64,000 bases of DNA from Helicocarpus griseus UAMH5409 (GCA_002573585.1 PDNB01000016.1:1-64000); one strand, 5' to 3'. Positions 42,024 to 52,843 are shown, counted from the stretch's first letter. The notes: generated by a model from the letters alone, not told the origin. Numbers and translations: made by a program.

Positions 42024-44543
42024 ATGCCCCCCACCCTCCTCACCCTCCCCCCCGAGCTTCTCCTCGAAATAGCCTCCTACCTCACCCCAACAACCTCCCG
42101 TACCCCCAGACGTCTCTTCCCTCTGCTCCTCGTAAACCGCTACGCCTACACCGTCTTCCAAGTGCCCCTCTACACCCACAACATCCGCCATGCAAACTCC
42201 TCCGCCCTGCTCTGGGCTGCCCGGCACAACCGCCCAGATACAGCTAAACTATTGTTAGCGCACGGTGCGGATGTAAATATCTGTGCGGGCGATGGGGAGA
42301 CAGTAGTAACTAGCGCGACAAAGAGGGGCAACGTGGAGGTTCTCAGGGTACTTTTGTTGGGTGGTGGTGGGCGTGGTGGTCAGGGCCAGAGAGAGGGTGA
42401 GGGTGAGGATGCGGGTGCGGGTGAGGGTGAGGGCGGGTTGGTTCTGATGGAGTCACGGGAGGCGGAGATTGGCGAGGAAGAGGAGTTTCTAGGGGCCTCC
42501 CGCCCTGATGATGATGATGATGATGATGATGATGTGGAAGGGTATAGGGAGCGGCTCAACATTGCCATGCCGCTGATATCCCTCGCGGCCGAGCGGGGCC
42601 ATGTAGACGTCGTGCGCATGCTGCTCGACGAATTCGGCGCCGACGTCAACACCCGCGACCTCCTGGGGCGGAGCGTGTTGGCGCGCGCCGCCGCCGCACC
42701 CCTCACAGCTACCTATTGGAGGGCCACGGCTGCTGAGCGCGGGGTGGCCGGCAGGAGCAATGTGGTGTCGTGGAAGCGCCATTTGCGCGAGGCGCAAACG
42801 CGCTATGAGCGGATGTATGTCGCTGTGGTGCGCTTGTTGCTGGAGCGCGGGGCGGATGTGGGGTTGGCGGATGGGAAGGGGTGGACACCACTGGCGCGAG
42901 CGGCGCAGAGCGGGTGCACGAAGGTGGTGAAAGTGCTGCTTAAGCACTGTCGGGGAGCGGTGGATGTTGATGCAAGGAATTGCGATGGTGTCACGCCGTT
43001 GGGTCACGCGGTGCTGGCCGGACATGAAGATATCATTCTTCTCTTGCTTGAAAAGGGCCGTGCCGATCCGGACCCTGTCGACGTTGACGGCTACACGCCG
43101 TTACTGCGGGCGGTAGAGGCGAGGCGTGAGGGGGTCGTGCGGCTGCTGCTTTCCCAACGCCGGAAGCCTGTAGATGTCAATCGCCGCGAAATCTGCGATG
43201 GGGGGAAGACGCCCTTTACTAGCGCAATGTGCGTACCCGTGGAGATTGTCCGGCTCATGCTCCAACTGGCACGTCCCAAGCCGGATATTAATGCGCTTTG
43301 TCCCGATGGGAGGCCTGCGCTGGCCGTTGCCGCGGGGGAGGGCTATGATCATGTCGCCCTGGAATTGCTGGAGCAGGAGGGAATCATAGCTGATCAGCGG
43401 GATGAGCAGGGAATAACGCCGCTTGCGCGTGCGGTCCATGCGGAGAGGAGTGAGGTTGTCAGGGCGCTGCTGGCCAGGGAAGATGTTGATGTTAATGCCA
43501 GAGATGCGCTAGGACGGACGCCGCTGCTGCACACCGTGATACCGTGCGTGGAATCGTTCGAGGTGGTGCGCCTACTATTGGAGCATGGAGCGGAAATTGA
43601 TGCTAGGGATTATGAGGGTGGGGGCACGCTCTTCTCTCGGGCGTGGGAGAGACGGGAGGTTGACTTGATGGATATGCTCCTTGAGGCCGGCGCAAATGCG
43701 ATGTTGGCGGGCTGTGGTGGTGATACTGACGGCCCTCGCAAGCCTGACTTTAGCCCGGAAGCGTTTCTGTGGTTTGCTGTGACTCGTGGGCATGCGGGAC
43801 TGGTTGAGCATGCCGTGGTCGTGGCCGTGAACAATGGAATTCTGGATCCGAATAGCTGCGTAGATGCCCATGGCCGCACGCCATTGTGCGTTGCTATTAT
43901 CGAGGAACATAGAGATGTTGTCGAGATATTGCTTGCCCATGATTATGGCAAAGAGAATGGAGACAACACCTCTGAGGAGAAGAGCAGCAACAAGGAGAGT
44001 CCGCTGTCAAATCTGATTTTACCCCTGGCTCTCGCTGCAATGAACGGGCATGACGACATGGTTCGCCAGATATTGTCTGCATCAGAAAACAGCTGTGATT
44101 TAGAGTCTGATCAAGGGTATATGCATCTTTTCCGCGCGATGGAGCAGGGGTATCAGGAGGTGGTGCAAATGTTCATGCAGCTGTACTGCCTTTTGCGCAC
44201 ATCGGAAATTATAGCTACCAGCGAATCGTTGCATTTATATCCCTGCTGGCTGCCATTGTTCCTAGCCGCCGTCTACAGGCATGTGGATGTTGTGCAAACG
44301 ATTATTGCAAGCCCCCAGGCTACAGCAGCCGCGGTGGCATTAACTACGAGCAACAAGGATATGAAGGATGACGGGGAGGAGGAAGAGAAGAGGGAAGATA
44401 TTGATTTGACGCCCCTTTGGCTAGCGGCGGAGTATGTGTGGGCAAGAGGCGGGACAGAGTCGTCTGTAAAGTTTGTGAAGTATACGTTGAAGATAGGGGG
44501 AAGTTATGTAGTTCCCGAAAAAAGGATGAGAACGAGGAGGTAG
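42024..44543 (+). CDS. F-box and ankyrin-repeat protein
   Basis: A single exon encodes 839 residues from ATG 42024 (an open frame extends upstream but has no Met). Residues 1-45 are an F-box-like segment (LLTLPPELLLEIASYLTP then LLLVNRYAYTVFQVPLY). Roughly fifteen ankyrin repeats follow, such as NRPDTAKLLLAHGADVNI, GWTPLARAAQSGCTKVVKVL and ALGRTPLLHTVIPCVES. Between repeats two and three is an insertion of about 65 residues made of Gly/Glu runs and nine Asp residues encoded by a GAT microsatellite. F-box proteins link substrates to SCF ubiquitin ligases and the ankyrin stack would be the binding surface; the substrate is unknown. Lysine/arginine-rich at the very C-terminus. It is the intact member of a family whose neighbour at 45340 is decayed. 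Confidence 0.82.
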   Translation: MPPTLLTLPPELLLEIASYLTPTTSRTPRRLFPLLLVNRYAYTVFQVPLYTHNIRHANSSALLWAARHNRPDTAKLLLAHGADVNICAGDGETVVTSATKRGNVEVLRVLLLGGGGRGGQGQREGEGEDAGAGEGEGGLVLMESREAEIGEEEEFLGASRPDDDDDDDDDVEGYRERLNIAMPLISLAAERGHVDVVRMLLDEFGADVNTRDLLGRSVLARAAAAPLTATYWRATAAERGVAGRSNVVSWKRHLREAQTRYERMYVAVVRLLLERGADVGLADGKGWTPLARAAQSGCTKVVKVLLKHCRGAVDVDARNCDGVTPLGHAVLAGHEDIILLLLEKGRADPDPVDVDGYTPLLRAVEARREGVVRLLLSQRRKPVDVNRREICDGGKTPFTSAMCVPVEIVRLMLQLARPKPDINALCPDGRPALAVAAGEGYDHVALELLEQEGIIADQRDEQGITPLARAVHAERSEVVRALLAREDVDVNARDALGRTPLLHTVIPCVESFEVVRLLLEHGAEIDARDYEGGGTLFSRAWERREVDLMDMLLEAGANAMLAGCGGDTDGPRKPDFSPEAFLWFAVTRGHAGLVEHAVVVAVNNGILDPNSCVDAHGRTPLCVAIIEEHRDVVEILLAHDYGKENGDNTSEEKSSNKESPLSNLILPLALAAMNGHDDMVRQILSASENSCDLESDQGYMHLFRAMEQGYQEVVQMFMQLYCLLRTSEIIATSESLHLYPCWLPLFLAAVYRHVDVVQTIIASPQATAAAVALTTSNKDMKDDGEEEEKREDIDLTPLWLAAEYVWARGGTESSVKFVKYTLKIGGSYVVPEKRMRTRR
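42507..42533. repeat. (GAT)9 microsatellite inside the F-box/ankyrin gene
   Basis: Nine GAT triplets encode a run of nine aspartates. In-frame length changes would be tolerated. Confidence 0.9.
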
Positions 44544-44782
44544 GGTTTCTATCAGCTCGCTCTCGTTTTCGAGACCCCCTCTAATGGTCTTCGCCAAATG
44601 AGTATCTACCTAGGTACCTAGGTAGGTAATTACCTTGTGCCCGTACCTCTCTGTTTTTGAACTCAAGCCTGCTTCTTTTCTGCTTTCGGATATTGAGGCG
44701 AAAATTAGAATCACCTAGTCTTTGTATTTCAATTCAGTTAGCCGTTTGTTCAATACTACTTTCAAGAATAAAGTCTAGATAG

Positions 44783-44992
44783 ATGGCACACACTAGAATT
44801 CCCGCTTACTGTCCCAACAGTAAGTTTAGGAGTAATTTAAATAATAACCAAGCACAGCTCTGCGCCATGGGCAGAACCTTTTCCCGAGGTCCCGCCCCGC
44901 CCTTCCTCCTCTCCGCCGAACAAACAAAACATACAAAAGACTCGGACTCGGACTCGGACTCAGGGGAAGTCATATCTATTTCGATTGACTGA
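44783..44992 (+). CDS. small open frame of unknown status
   Basis: A 69-codon frame from an ATG. It ends in DSDSDSDSGEVISISID, which is encoded by short GACTCG repeats and resembles a SUMO-interaction type acidic tail (VISISID). No signal peptide or domain was recognised. It may be chance or an upstream exon of the decayed ankyrin gene. Confidence 0.2.
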   Translation: MAHTRIPAYCPNSKFRSNLNNNQAQLCAMGRTFSRGPAPPFLLSAEQTKHTKDSDSDSDSGEVISISID

Positions 44993-45339
44993 TTCCTTTT
45001 CTAAAGGCTTTGGCAGCCAGACGGTCACTATTTACAAAGTTATAAAACAAATGTTCGAATCATCAGAGAGGTTAGCAGGTAGAACCATCCCATCAAATCT
45101 GCAAAGGCAGACTTTTCCGGGCAACAATTAATAATAATAAAATGAGATTGACTCGATTTACTGCGAATTACATGGCCAAAGAAACTGTATCACGACGATT
45201 TTCCTCTGGTCTCCCGAATGCCGGTTCGTTAAGCGAAGCCACCTGCAGCGCCAAATTCCATTTCTCCACATCACCACCTGTCCTTCCATGCAGAAAAGAC
45301 CCTTTCGCTTGATCAGTTTCGCTTATTCGTTCCTATATC

Positions 45340-47416
45340 CTGGCTGATCTCTGGACATCCATGAGGCTGTGCGCAATGGTGATATAAAAGGCATTGGAAC
45401 CTGCATCAAACGAGGCTGCGATGTTAATTCAAAATGTCCAGGGATGCTCAGAAATCCACCGCTATCGCTAGCAGTAAGCTCTAGACGACCTTGATGTCTG
45501 TAAATTCCTCGTCGAAAATGGGGCAGACCCATACATGGAAACGCTTCTTCATACTGCCCTAATTGGAGAGCATAGTCCTGATTCCGGTACTGATTCTGTC
45601 TCTCTGCTCGAACTTGTCTCTTTTCTTCTTCCTCTCAGTAAGCGTGGACGACACGACTTCAGCCGCGCTTACGACGGCAATCTCATATGGATACCATGAA
45701 GTCGCCACTCTGCTGCTTAATACTGAGAAATTCAACATTCGCAAAACCTGTCCGGATTTCGTAGGCCATATAAATGATGATACTTGCGACATTTCCAATT
45801 AGCAAAAGTTCATACTTGACCAGCCTAGCAATCTAAAACTGCTCGACCTGGTTTACCTCGAGTGTGCCCTCGTACTAGCCGCAGAAACAGGAAAAGACGG
45901 ACTGCCATTGATCAAAGGTCTACTCGAGAATGGCGCTGTGAATGTCAACTGCCGGGTTTACACCGACGGAGGGAGTCGACTACAAACTCGTTGACGGCTG
46001 CTGCTGCTACACACGGTGATCCGGAGGTCATACGCCTCCTCCTCGCTCAACCTGGCATTGATCCTACGCTCAGCTGGTCGTACGGGTTGCCGCCGTTGCT
46101 TCACCTTTTACAAAACGACGACGTGGTTGCAACTCCAGAAGGTCTCTCTCTCCTGCAAGCATTGTCGGCTGTCCCGTTTGTGGACGAGTTTGATCCCCAT
46201 TCGAATCGCTACTCAGCTAGTCACCCGCCTTTTGAAATCATACTAAAGAACGCCTTGTTCTATGCACCCAAGGAAATCCTTCAGGTTGTCATTCAAATTG
46301 TCCGTGGCAGTGCAGGTGGTCTAATTCTTCGCCTACTAGTATGGTGCGCTGATATAGCACATCTCAACTGGCTGCTGTCCAAGGACAATCTTGAAGGTTC
46401 ACTCCGGGCCACGAGACATTCCTGGATCTATATCTGTGAACATCTTCAAGAGAATGAAAACGTTGAAGGTTTTCAAGTTTTCAACCCTTGATGCGGGTAG
46501 CTTTTGAATACGTTCGACACCGAGTCTGGTTTCCGGCTGTTCTCGAATGCCTACATAGCAGGAACTTTCGCTTCGTCAAGCAGTTCTTCCTTGATGGAAA
46601 ATTACGACACGTATTCCCAGTCTTTGCTCAAGGACACGCTGCGAGTATTTGGCGATGCCGCAACGGACGACGCCTTGATCCATGAGTGGTTCAGTACAGA
46701 ATGTGGAAACGCGTTTTTATGCAATGCTATTCACTTCAAACTTGAAGGGGCTGATCAAGAGCTCGAGACGATACTGGCAGATAAGAGGAATAGGGAACCA
46801 AACAAGCCGGATCCGTGCTGCGGACTATGCAAAGTGGGCGGACAGCCGATTACTCCGCCTAAAATAAACCACAAATTCATCCGACAAAGAGGCCACGATT
46901 ATACTGCATAACCATTTATGAGTCCTCTGGCACCGCCCTCAAACTCAGAGAAGAGAGCACCAAGCTTCAAGATACATGATGCAATTTCCATCCAGGAACA
47001 GAAGTGGAAGCGTTTTAAACAGACGATGGAAAGGAACCATCAAAGAGTTTGAAAAGGAGCATCCGCCAAGTCTTCTCATTTGTCTATTAGAGGAGGGGGC
47101 TTTCCATCTGGCACATGCCCTCCTGCAAAACCCCTCCGTTAACATAAACGTGCAAGACTTCCTTGGTCAAACCCCACTCATCTTTGCCGTAGCGCAAGGG
47201 CGCGAGGACATTGTCGCGAAGCTATTGGCCCGGCCTGACGTTCGAGTCAACCTTGCGGACGGCCTAGGTAGATCTGCGATTTTCTACGCCGCGCAGGCTG
47301 GATTTGAAGGTATTGTTGGCATGTTTCTCGAATCTAGATGGAAGGTTGATCTTTCTATTCGGGATTCGGGGGGGCGGACGGCTTTGGACTATGCTCAGCA
47401 AGAGGGCCATGATTGA
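45340..47416 (+). pseudogene. decayed ankyrin-repeat gene
   Basis: Pieces of one ankyrin protein run left to right in changing frames. DIHEAVRNGDIKGIGTCIKR (about 45355) is followed after a frameshift by DVCKFLVENGADPYMETLLH (about 45490), then TSAALTTAISYGYHEVATLL (about 45655), then LIKGLLENGAVNVNCR (about 45910), then TSLTAAAATHGDPEVIRLLL (45980 on), an open stretch to 46491 and another to 46911. The last part (46976-47416) reads FAVAQGREDIVAKLLARP and RSAIFYAAQAGFEGIVGMF and ends GGRTALDYAQQEGHD. At least six interruptions separate them; not all can be introns because some breaks fall in the middle of repeat units without splice sites. It probably derives from a Pezizomycotina ankyrin family with a CxxCxxC-like CCGLCKVGG segment before the final repeats. 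Confidence 0.7.
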
Positions 47417-48828
47417 GTCCTGAGGGCTCTTCGCAGTTATGTAGAATGGTTGGATAGGTTTTGGTCCAGCAAAGGAATTGGGGGAAGTTGATTTCTTCCG
47501 CTCGCTCCGCGGTCCTATCATACTGGAAAGGTCTTCATCTCCCACACCAGTATCATGTTCAGCCAAGCTCGGCCGGCCGCTTTGAATCGAAAGCGATGTT
47601 TGAGAGGGGCGCAATTTTCGGGGAAGATTTCTCATTTTTCTGCTTTCGGGCGGTAATGTGCAAATGAAGTGAATGGCACGAACTACTTCAAAGTTTATTT
47701 TCGAGAGAGGGGATAGTTAGAGGGGATCAGGGCTGTTAATGCATCAACATTTCAAAACAGGGACGCGAGTGCAAGGGTGTGAGCATTTCCTTGTGCCCTA
47801 ACGCCTTGGGAGTCTCGGGTATTGGAATTCGCTATGAATCCAAGTCATACACATACTTGGATGTTTTGCTTCGGGTAACTAAGGTATATAGTCTTTGTCC
47901 TTTCTTTCCGGTAACTACTTTGACCATGCACAATAAACATCTGTATGTATTGGTCAATAGAGTTGATGGATTTAGATGAAGGTGCAACACTGAACAAGAC
48001 CCATTCTCAAGAACAGATAAAATTCTGCGATCAGTCTCACAGGTCAATTTCTCAAAATGAAAAATATCAATCGCTTTCATACCTGTCTATGAAGCCAGTT
48101 AAGACCCGGCTTACATCATAGTCTGCCTTCAATACTTGTTTTATATGACTACGCCGCCCTGCTCCCCAGTCTTGCTTGGCTTGCTTGTGTGAAGGCATGA
48201 AGATAGCAATGCCATCCCTTTTTTCTACTGGCATAATGCAAGGTTCTCCTCTCACTCGATTTATGGCACGTCCACTCGTTGATTGGGGCCTCGTAATTCT
48301 ATGGTATCTACCTGCTTAGCTCATTAGCATCTGTTGAAATGGTACTATGTTCGGACACCTTACCCATACCGAAAAATAACCCGTGCTTTGACACTCCTCT
48401 GTCCCTCTCCCGCGAATAATCCCTTTTGCGATCAAATTGCTGACTGCAGAGGCCTAGCTAGTTGACTGCAAGCTGAAAAGGAGAATGGAGTAGTCAACAA
48501 ACGAGAAGTAAAAAGAGGTCGTCAAGTTCTATTTTGAAAGCATGATATTCTACTGTCCCCATGGCGCGCATAAATAAAACAACCCCTTTTTCACAACATC
48601 ACCACCACCCACCAGCACCGCGCCCCAAAAACCAAAAAAAGTCCACAGAAAACGCCCAAACGCACCATCCCTCGAAAATCCATAATGATAAATAGAAATA
48701 AAAGAAGAAAGAAATATTATCCCATACCTAAAAAGAGTTCACACCCCAGCCCACCCTAGGTTGTGAGCGGAGGTGCTACATCTCCCCCCCCCCCAACCCC
48801 TACCCCCGCGAGGCCTCGGGAGCAGGGA
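47417..48828. other. gene-free stretch
   Basis: AT-rich 1.4 kb with no supported coding sequence. Overlapping opposite-strand frames at 47779-48255 look like chance. A C-rich run sits at 48785-48794. Confidence 0.45.
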
Positions 48829-48923
48829 GGAACCACCCCGGATATCAACCCGGGGCGGTTCGCCCTCACTGGAGCCAGCAGTTGGGATGGCTTTCTCCAA
48901 CTGAGCCACTAGGCCGCTGGTTC
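48829..48923 (-). other. tRNA-like element, possible SINE head
   Basis: On the minus strand the segment starts with GAACCAGCGGCC, contains TGGCTCAGTTGG (48908-48897), a perfect match to the Pol III A box of tRNA genes, and ends with a stem CCCCGG/CCGGGG around GGTTGATATCC (48850-48840), a degenerate B box at normal distance. The outer ends (GAACCA and TGGTTC) can pair like an acceptor stem. No normal anticodon arm or full cloverleaf could be drawn. It may be a tRNA pseudogene or the head of a SINE whose body continues leftwards to about 48740. Confidence 0.4.
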
Positions 48924-50067
48924 GTTGTTTGGGGTGGGAATGAAGGGGGTTTTATGGTTGCTGGGCTGAGTGAATGACTGGCGGTGGTTGGGAGGGTGCG
49001 GGCCTAGTTGTTCCCGACTGGAGGGGTTCGCGGTGAATTGAAGCGCTTCGGGTGGTATGGCTCCGTGCCAGATGTTTATGGAGGGTTTTGAGATCTCAAA
49101 TACCTCGCCTTTCCCGTGGAGATATCATATCGTCAAATCGTATGCTGACCATGTTTTCACAGTCAAAACAGCGTTCGAGACACCCCTGCGGACTTACGCG
49201 GGCTGTTTGATGCATTTCATTGATACATACAGCGGTTGCTGTTTCCACGAGAGCAGCCATACACGATAACGTCATATTGGGTGATCCCCCGATAACCCCA
49301 AAGCAGCCGTGGTCTGGGAAGACATGGAAGCAGGTATGCAGGAGCTACCAAGCCTAATAGCAATCAAATTTTCAGGAGATTCTGCAAGTGCGTCTTCGAT
49401 CAGGGAAAACACCAACCCGTAGAAGTACTATGCCACCCTTGAAAACTATGCTCAGGGCAGGCCACGGGGGTTTGAAGCAGTGCCATCAACCATCTTACTA
49501 ACTGCCAACGATACACTGGAGTGAATCAAGACGATTCAATCAGTTATTTGTCTGGGGCGAGAGATGATACAATGTCATTTTCACCTATCACGCCACGTAA
49601 TTCTCAAGGTGAAGCCGCCCCCTTGGGAAGAGCACAGTGAACTCTTTATTTCAGTTTGTCACTTTGGATATCTCTAGGCGGATTCTCTTCGTGGCGCATG
49701 TATGTAACACTCCCACAGATTTGCCTCAGGGTAGCAAATCGCGTATGGACCCCCGAGGTGTTGGATTTCGGTTGTGTTTACTCCGTATAGGAGCAGGACC
49801 GCTCTAGGAAATATATAATCACCATAGTACAACCATAGTCATACTAAATGTACGTACTTGTATGCCGCCTATCCATACATGTAAAGCAGTCCATATCTGC
49901 AAATAGTAGATCCTACTAGTTAGTAGTTGTTCGATTTCAAGCGTTTCAACCCCGGACATGTGAAGCCGTGTAGTCAAGACTGGCGTGCTTGAAAGATTGA
50001 AAACTGATGATATTATGACTGTCGGATAATGCTTTTTGTTATAAATCATGATAATTGTATGTCTGAT
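48924..50067. other. gene-free stretch before the 5S gene
   Basis: About 1.1 kb with no supported coding sequence; frames at 49057-49269 and 49819-50079 lack domains. No terminal repeats were found. Confidence 0.45.
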
Positions 50068-50186
50068 ACATACGACCATAGGGAGTGGAAAACAGGGCTT
50101 CCCGTCCGCTCAGCCGTACTTAAGCCACTCGCCGGCCGGCTAGTAGTTGGGTGGGTGACCACCAGCGAATCCCGGCTGTCGTATGT
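50068..50186 (+). rRNA. 5S ribosomal RNA
   Basis: The 119-nt sequence has the fungal 5S features: ends ACATACGAC and GTCGTATGT pair perfectly as helix I, the loop A/helix II region contains GGAAAACAGGGCTTCCCGTC, and the central internal control region has CAGCCGTACTTAAGCCACTC, followed by TAGTAGTTGGGTGGGTGACC. It resembles filamentous ascomycete 5S closely. It is a single gene amid protein genes, as expected where 5S copies are dispersed through the genome and transcribed individually by Pol III. It seems intact and is probably functional. Confidence 0.95.
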
Positions 50187-50190
50187 TTTT
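50186..50190 (+). terminator. Pol III terminator of the 5S gene
   Basis: A T5 run immediately at the 3' end of the 5S gene, followed after one G by a second T5 run, fits Pol III termination. Confidence 0.7.
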
Positions 50191-50274
50191 GTTTTTGAAA
50201 CCCCTTTTTTTATTAAAAAAAAATTCATTTTTGATTGTCTTCTATTTCGAAATCCTCCTGAAATAATTTCATCA

Positions 50275-51294
50275 TTATTCTAGCTCGGCTGCATCAGCAT
50301 CCCTCTCCGCGGAGTCCTTATGGTCATTTCTACCATCCATTTCAGAGACATCTCGCCCATCCGCTTCATGCACTTGTACGCGATATGGCTCAACTACGTG
50401 CTGTGTACCATCCAATTCAGGCTTTTCATAGGATTCATTTAAACCTGCTTGTCGTTGGCCATCCCGCCGGCGCCTTCGGTATAGCAGAATAACCGCGACC
50501 AGCCCGAGCACAAGCACGGGTATCCCAAGTCCCAGTCCAAGACCTAGCCCAAGCTTCATCTGCCCGGAGTTGGATGGGCTCTCTGATGGTTGACCGGTTG
50601 GTGTTGGCGTAGCAGTGACACTGCTACTAGCCGTGGCAGAGGCCGCCCCGCTCGCTGTTGTTGAGGATAAAGATGCTGCACCGACAGTAGCTGCCAATGT
50701 CAACCTTCTAGGTTGTGAACAGCAGGAGTTTGAAGTCATAGAGCCGCAGCACCAAGTCTGGTCTTCGAGGCATTGAGTCATGGCGACGTTGGTAGTAGAG
50801 TTACCATTGCGCATCTGTAATTGCTCTATTGCTTAGTCTCAGGGGCATTAAATTTCAACCTCATCCATCCAAATCCCAGGAAAACCAATCTGCTTTCTTC
50901 CCAGCGATAATCAGCTACTCACCGACTCATCCGTACAGATACCCTTTAAACAAAACGGACTCTCCCATGTAGGGTCCGTACACGACTCGCGCCAAACAGC
51001 TCCCCCAGACTCCGAGTTACAGATGCCTGACCCATCTAGCTGACACGGGTTCGAGCATAGGCCGTTTGACATGCAGGAGTCTACGGTATGGCTAAGCCGG
51101 CCTGACAGTGCGCAGCACATGGTGAATGTTGTATTTGTGCGGCGTGGTTGAAACTCCGTAGAGGTGACGAGGGAGCCGTCGGGGTTGTAGCAGGAGGCTG
51201 CAGCAGCATTGTGGAGGTTGTATATGAGTAAAAGAGGGATGGAAAAAGGTATTTTAAAAAGGGGGAAGCAGTTCCTCACACCCTTAGCGTTCAT
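50275..51294 (-). CDS. cysteine-rich single-pass membrane protein
   Basis: Two exons (51294-50923, 50814-50275) give 303 residues; the 108-bp intron is GT-AG in phase 0. The N-terminus carries a signal-anchor or signal peptide (FPLFKIPFSIPLLLIYNLH). The extracellular half starts CYNPDGSLV and holds about 17 cysteines, many in pairs (MCCALSG, SNGLCSNPCQ, WCCGSM, SCCSQ). A Ser/Thr/Ala-rich, probably O-glycosylated stalk follows, then a transmembrane helix (GLGIPVLVLGLVAVILLY) with a basic stop-transfer RRRRRDG and a 75-residue acidic cytoplasmic tail. This architecture recurs in filamentous fungi and suggests a cell-surface sensor or wall-interaction protein; I do not know a characterised member. 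Confidence 0.8.
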
Positions 51295-51650
51295 CTTTGT
51301 TGATGGACATTCGGGGATATGGTACAGGTTATGGATTGAGGTAGGGAATGGCTCTCAAGAACATATCGAACTGCTGGGTCATTTTCTTGGAAGAAAAAAA
51401 AAGGAGACTTCCTGTCCATGCATCCTTGACTCCGTGTTCAAACGACCAAACCAACCCATGTATGCACAGTCCGCTTGTTGGGGGCGATAGCTAAGCCAAA
51501 AACGATTGGTACAGGCTAGGGATATGACCGGACACGGACGAATTCATCCGGGTAGCGCTGGAGTAATACGAGATTTCAAGGAGGCAAGGCTGAACGGGCT
51601 GCTTCTCAGTACTGTGCTACAAAGTGAAGGGTTAAAGAATTGAACCAATG
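51295..51650. other. intergenic, no gene seen
   Basis: Promoter side of the cysteine-rich membrane protein gene. No supported gene was seen. Confidence 0.45.
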
Positions 51651-51671
51651 AAAAAAAAAAAAAAAAAAAAA
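51651..51671. repeat. poly-A tract of 21 bases
   Basis: An uninterrupted A run followed by ATAAAAATAAAAAAAG-like low-complexity sequence. It lies inside a minus-strand open frame, where it would encode a run of Phe. Confidence 0.85.
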
Positions 51672-51714
51672 TAAAAATAAAAAAAGCCCAATCGATTTTT
51701 AGCTTCACGATACT

Positions 51715-52053
51715 AGGTAGCATGCTTGGGTTTGCAATATAGACATGCTTATTTGCTTCATACATTCGCCAGTCTGCAATCAATCTGAGGGCATCCGTAG
51801 GAGCCCCGAGATCCGTTATATCGGCATCGCGGCCACGCTTGACCATAATCAGAACCTCTTTAATGCAATTTTCGCCATCAACAAATGCCTCATCTTCCTC
51901 CTTCCCAAAATTTTTTAATTGCTCAGGCGAGGTGACTATTTGATTAACCAGCTCACAAGTATCTAGATCGAGACTGGTGTCTTGTTCTCCGGGGCATGTT
52001 GAACAGTATACGAGCACTGAAGCTCCCGACCCCCGCTCATCCAATTTTACCAA
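51715..52053 (-). pseudogene. unrecognised coding-like fragment
   Basis: The minus strand reads VKLDERGSGASVLVYCSTC and then an acidic stretch with FGKEEDEAFVDGENCI and DLGAPTDALRLIADWRMYEA. Composition is protein-like for about 110 codons, then the frame collapses into a Phe run from the poly-A tract (true minus-strand end of the ORF is 51544). No start with leader or family was recognised. It may be a fragment of an ankyrin- or NACHT-family gene or something else. Confidence 0.3.
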
Positions 52054-52636
52054 GGCTTCATGCCACGTGCCACGTCGAGGGCTGGGGCTTGCGGCGATAA
52101 TCGGTCTTATGAGCAGGAAATGCCAGAATTGAAGGATTGCCGCGGATGCAGTGGAGCTTTTTCCAACCCACCAGATGATTAACGAACATTATCAACGGTT
52201 ACATATGCGTTCTTGGGCGGGTAGCCAAATTCAACCGTTAAAGTACCTAAACAGAGGCCAAGCAAAAGCATGAGAATCAGCGGGAAAGGACGTAGATATC
52301 ATCAGGTTTCATCAGTGGCACCGTCTTGACACCCCCTCCATCTATTTTGACAAATCAAATTTGGGTAAGCAGAACGCCAGGTAGAGAAGTGAATATGTTC
52401 ATAAAGAGTTCAACAGAATCAAAATTGAATAAAAACGTTCCCGATTCAGAGACACCTGGTTTTCTCGTAAATCCTTCGACATGACCGCAGTATGGCTAGG
52501 GGATTGCGCTGGCGTCTGTAGCTTACAGCTGGTGAGCTACTAAAGGTAAGGCTGGTAGAGGCAAAAAGAGTGAGATAGATTTGATTCCTTAGCTCGCGAG
52601 GCAATCAAAATAATGGGCTTGTAGCCTGAAGGCTTA
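52054..52636. other. intergenic, no gene seen
   Basis: AT-rich with no supported coding sequence. Confidence 0.45.
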
Positions 52637-52843
52637 TTATCGGTTGGTTTTGATGAACGGGAGAGTGGATATGACTGGCACTTTGTAAATGACTGGCACT
52701 TTGTAATATTCCTTAGGGACCTTGACGGAATTCAAAGGAGCACCTCGCCCTATCACATAAGCAATAAAAGCCACAGCAACTAGAGCTTGAGTCTTATCGT
52801 CTATAACAAGGCCATGTAAGAGACGCAGGAATGGAGATTTCAA
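52637..52843 (-). other. short open frame with internal duplication
   Basis: The 68-codon minus-strand frame includes FLRLLHGLVIDDKTQALVAV and ends YKVPVIYKVPVIS, where an 18-bp exact tandem duplication (52671-52706) repeats the codons. It may be a relic; no family was recognised. Confidence 0.25.
52671..52706. repeat. exact 18-bp tandem duplication
   Basis: Two adjacent identical copies of ATGACTGGCACTTTGTAA lie at 52671-52688 and 52689-52706. Confidence 0.9.

Noticed and set aside
44608..44632. Palindrome-like CCTAGGTACCTAGGTAGG stretch
   Set aside because: Short low-complexity repeat after a stop codon with no terminal-repeat partner; no evidence for a mobile element end.
49057..49269. 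70-codon frame in the gene-free stretch
   Set aside because: No leader, no domain and no partner exon; likely chance.
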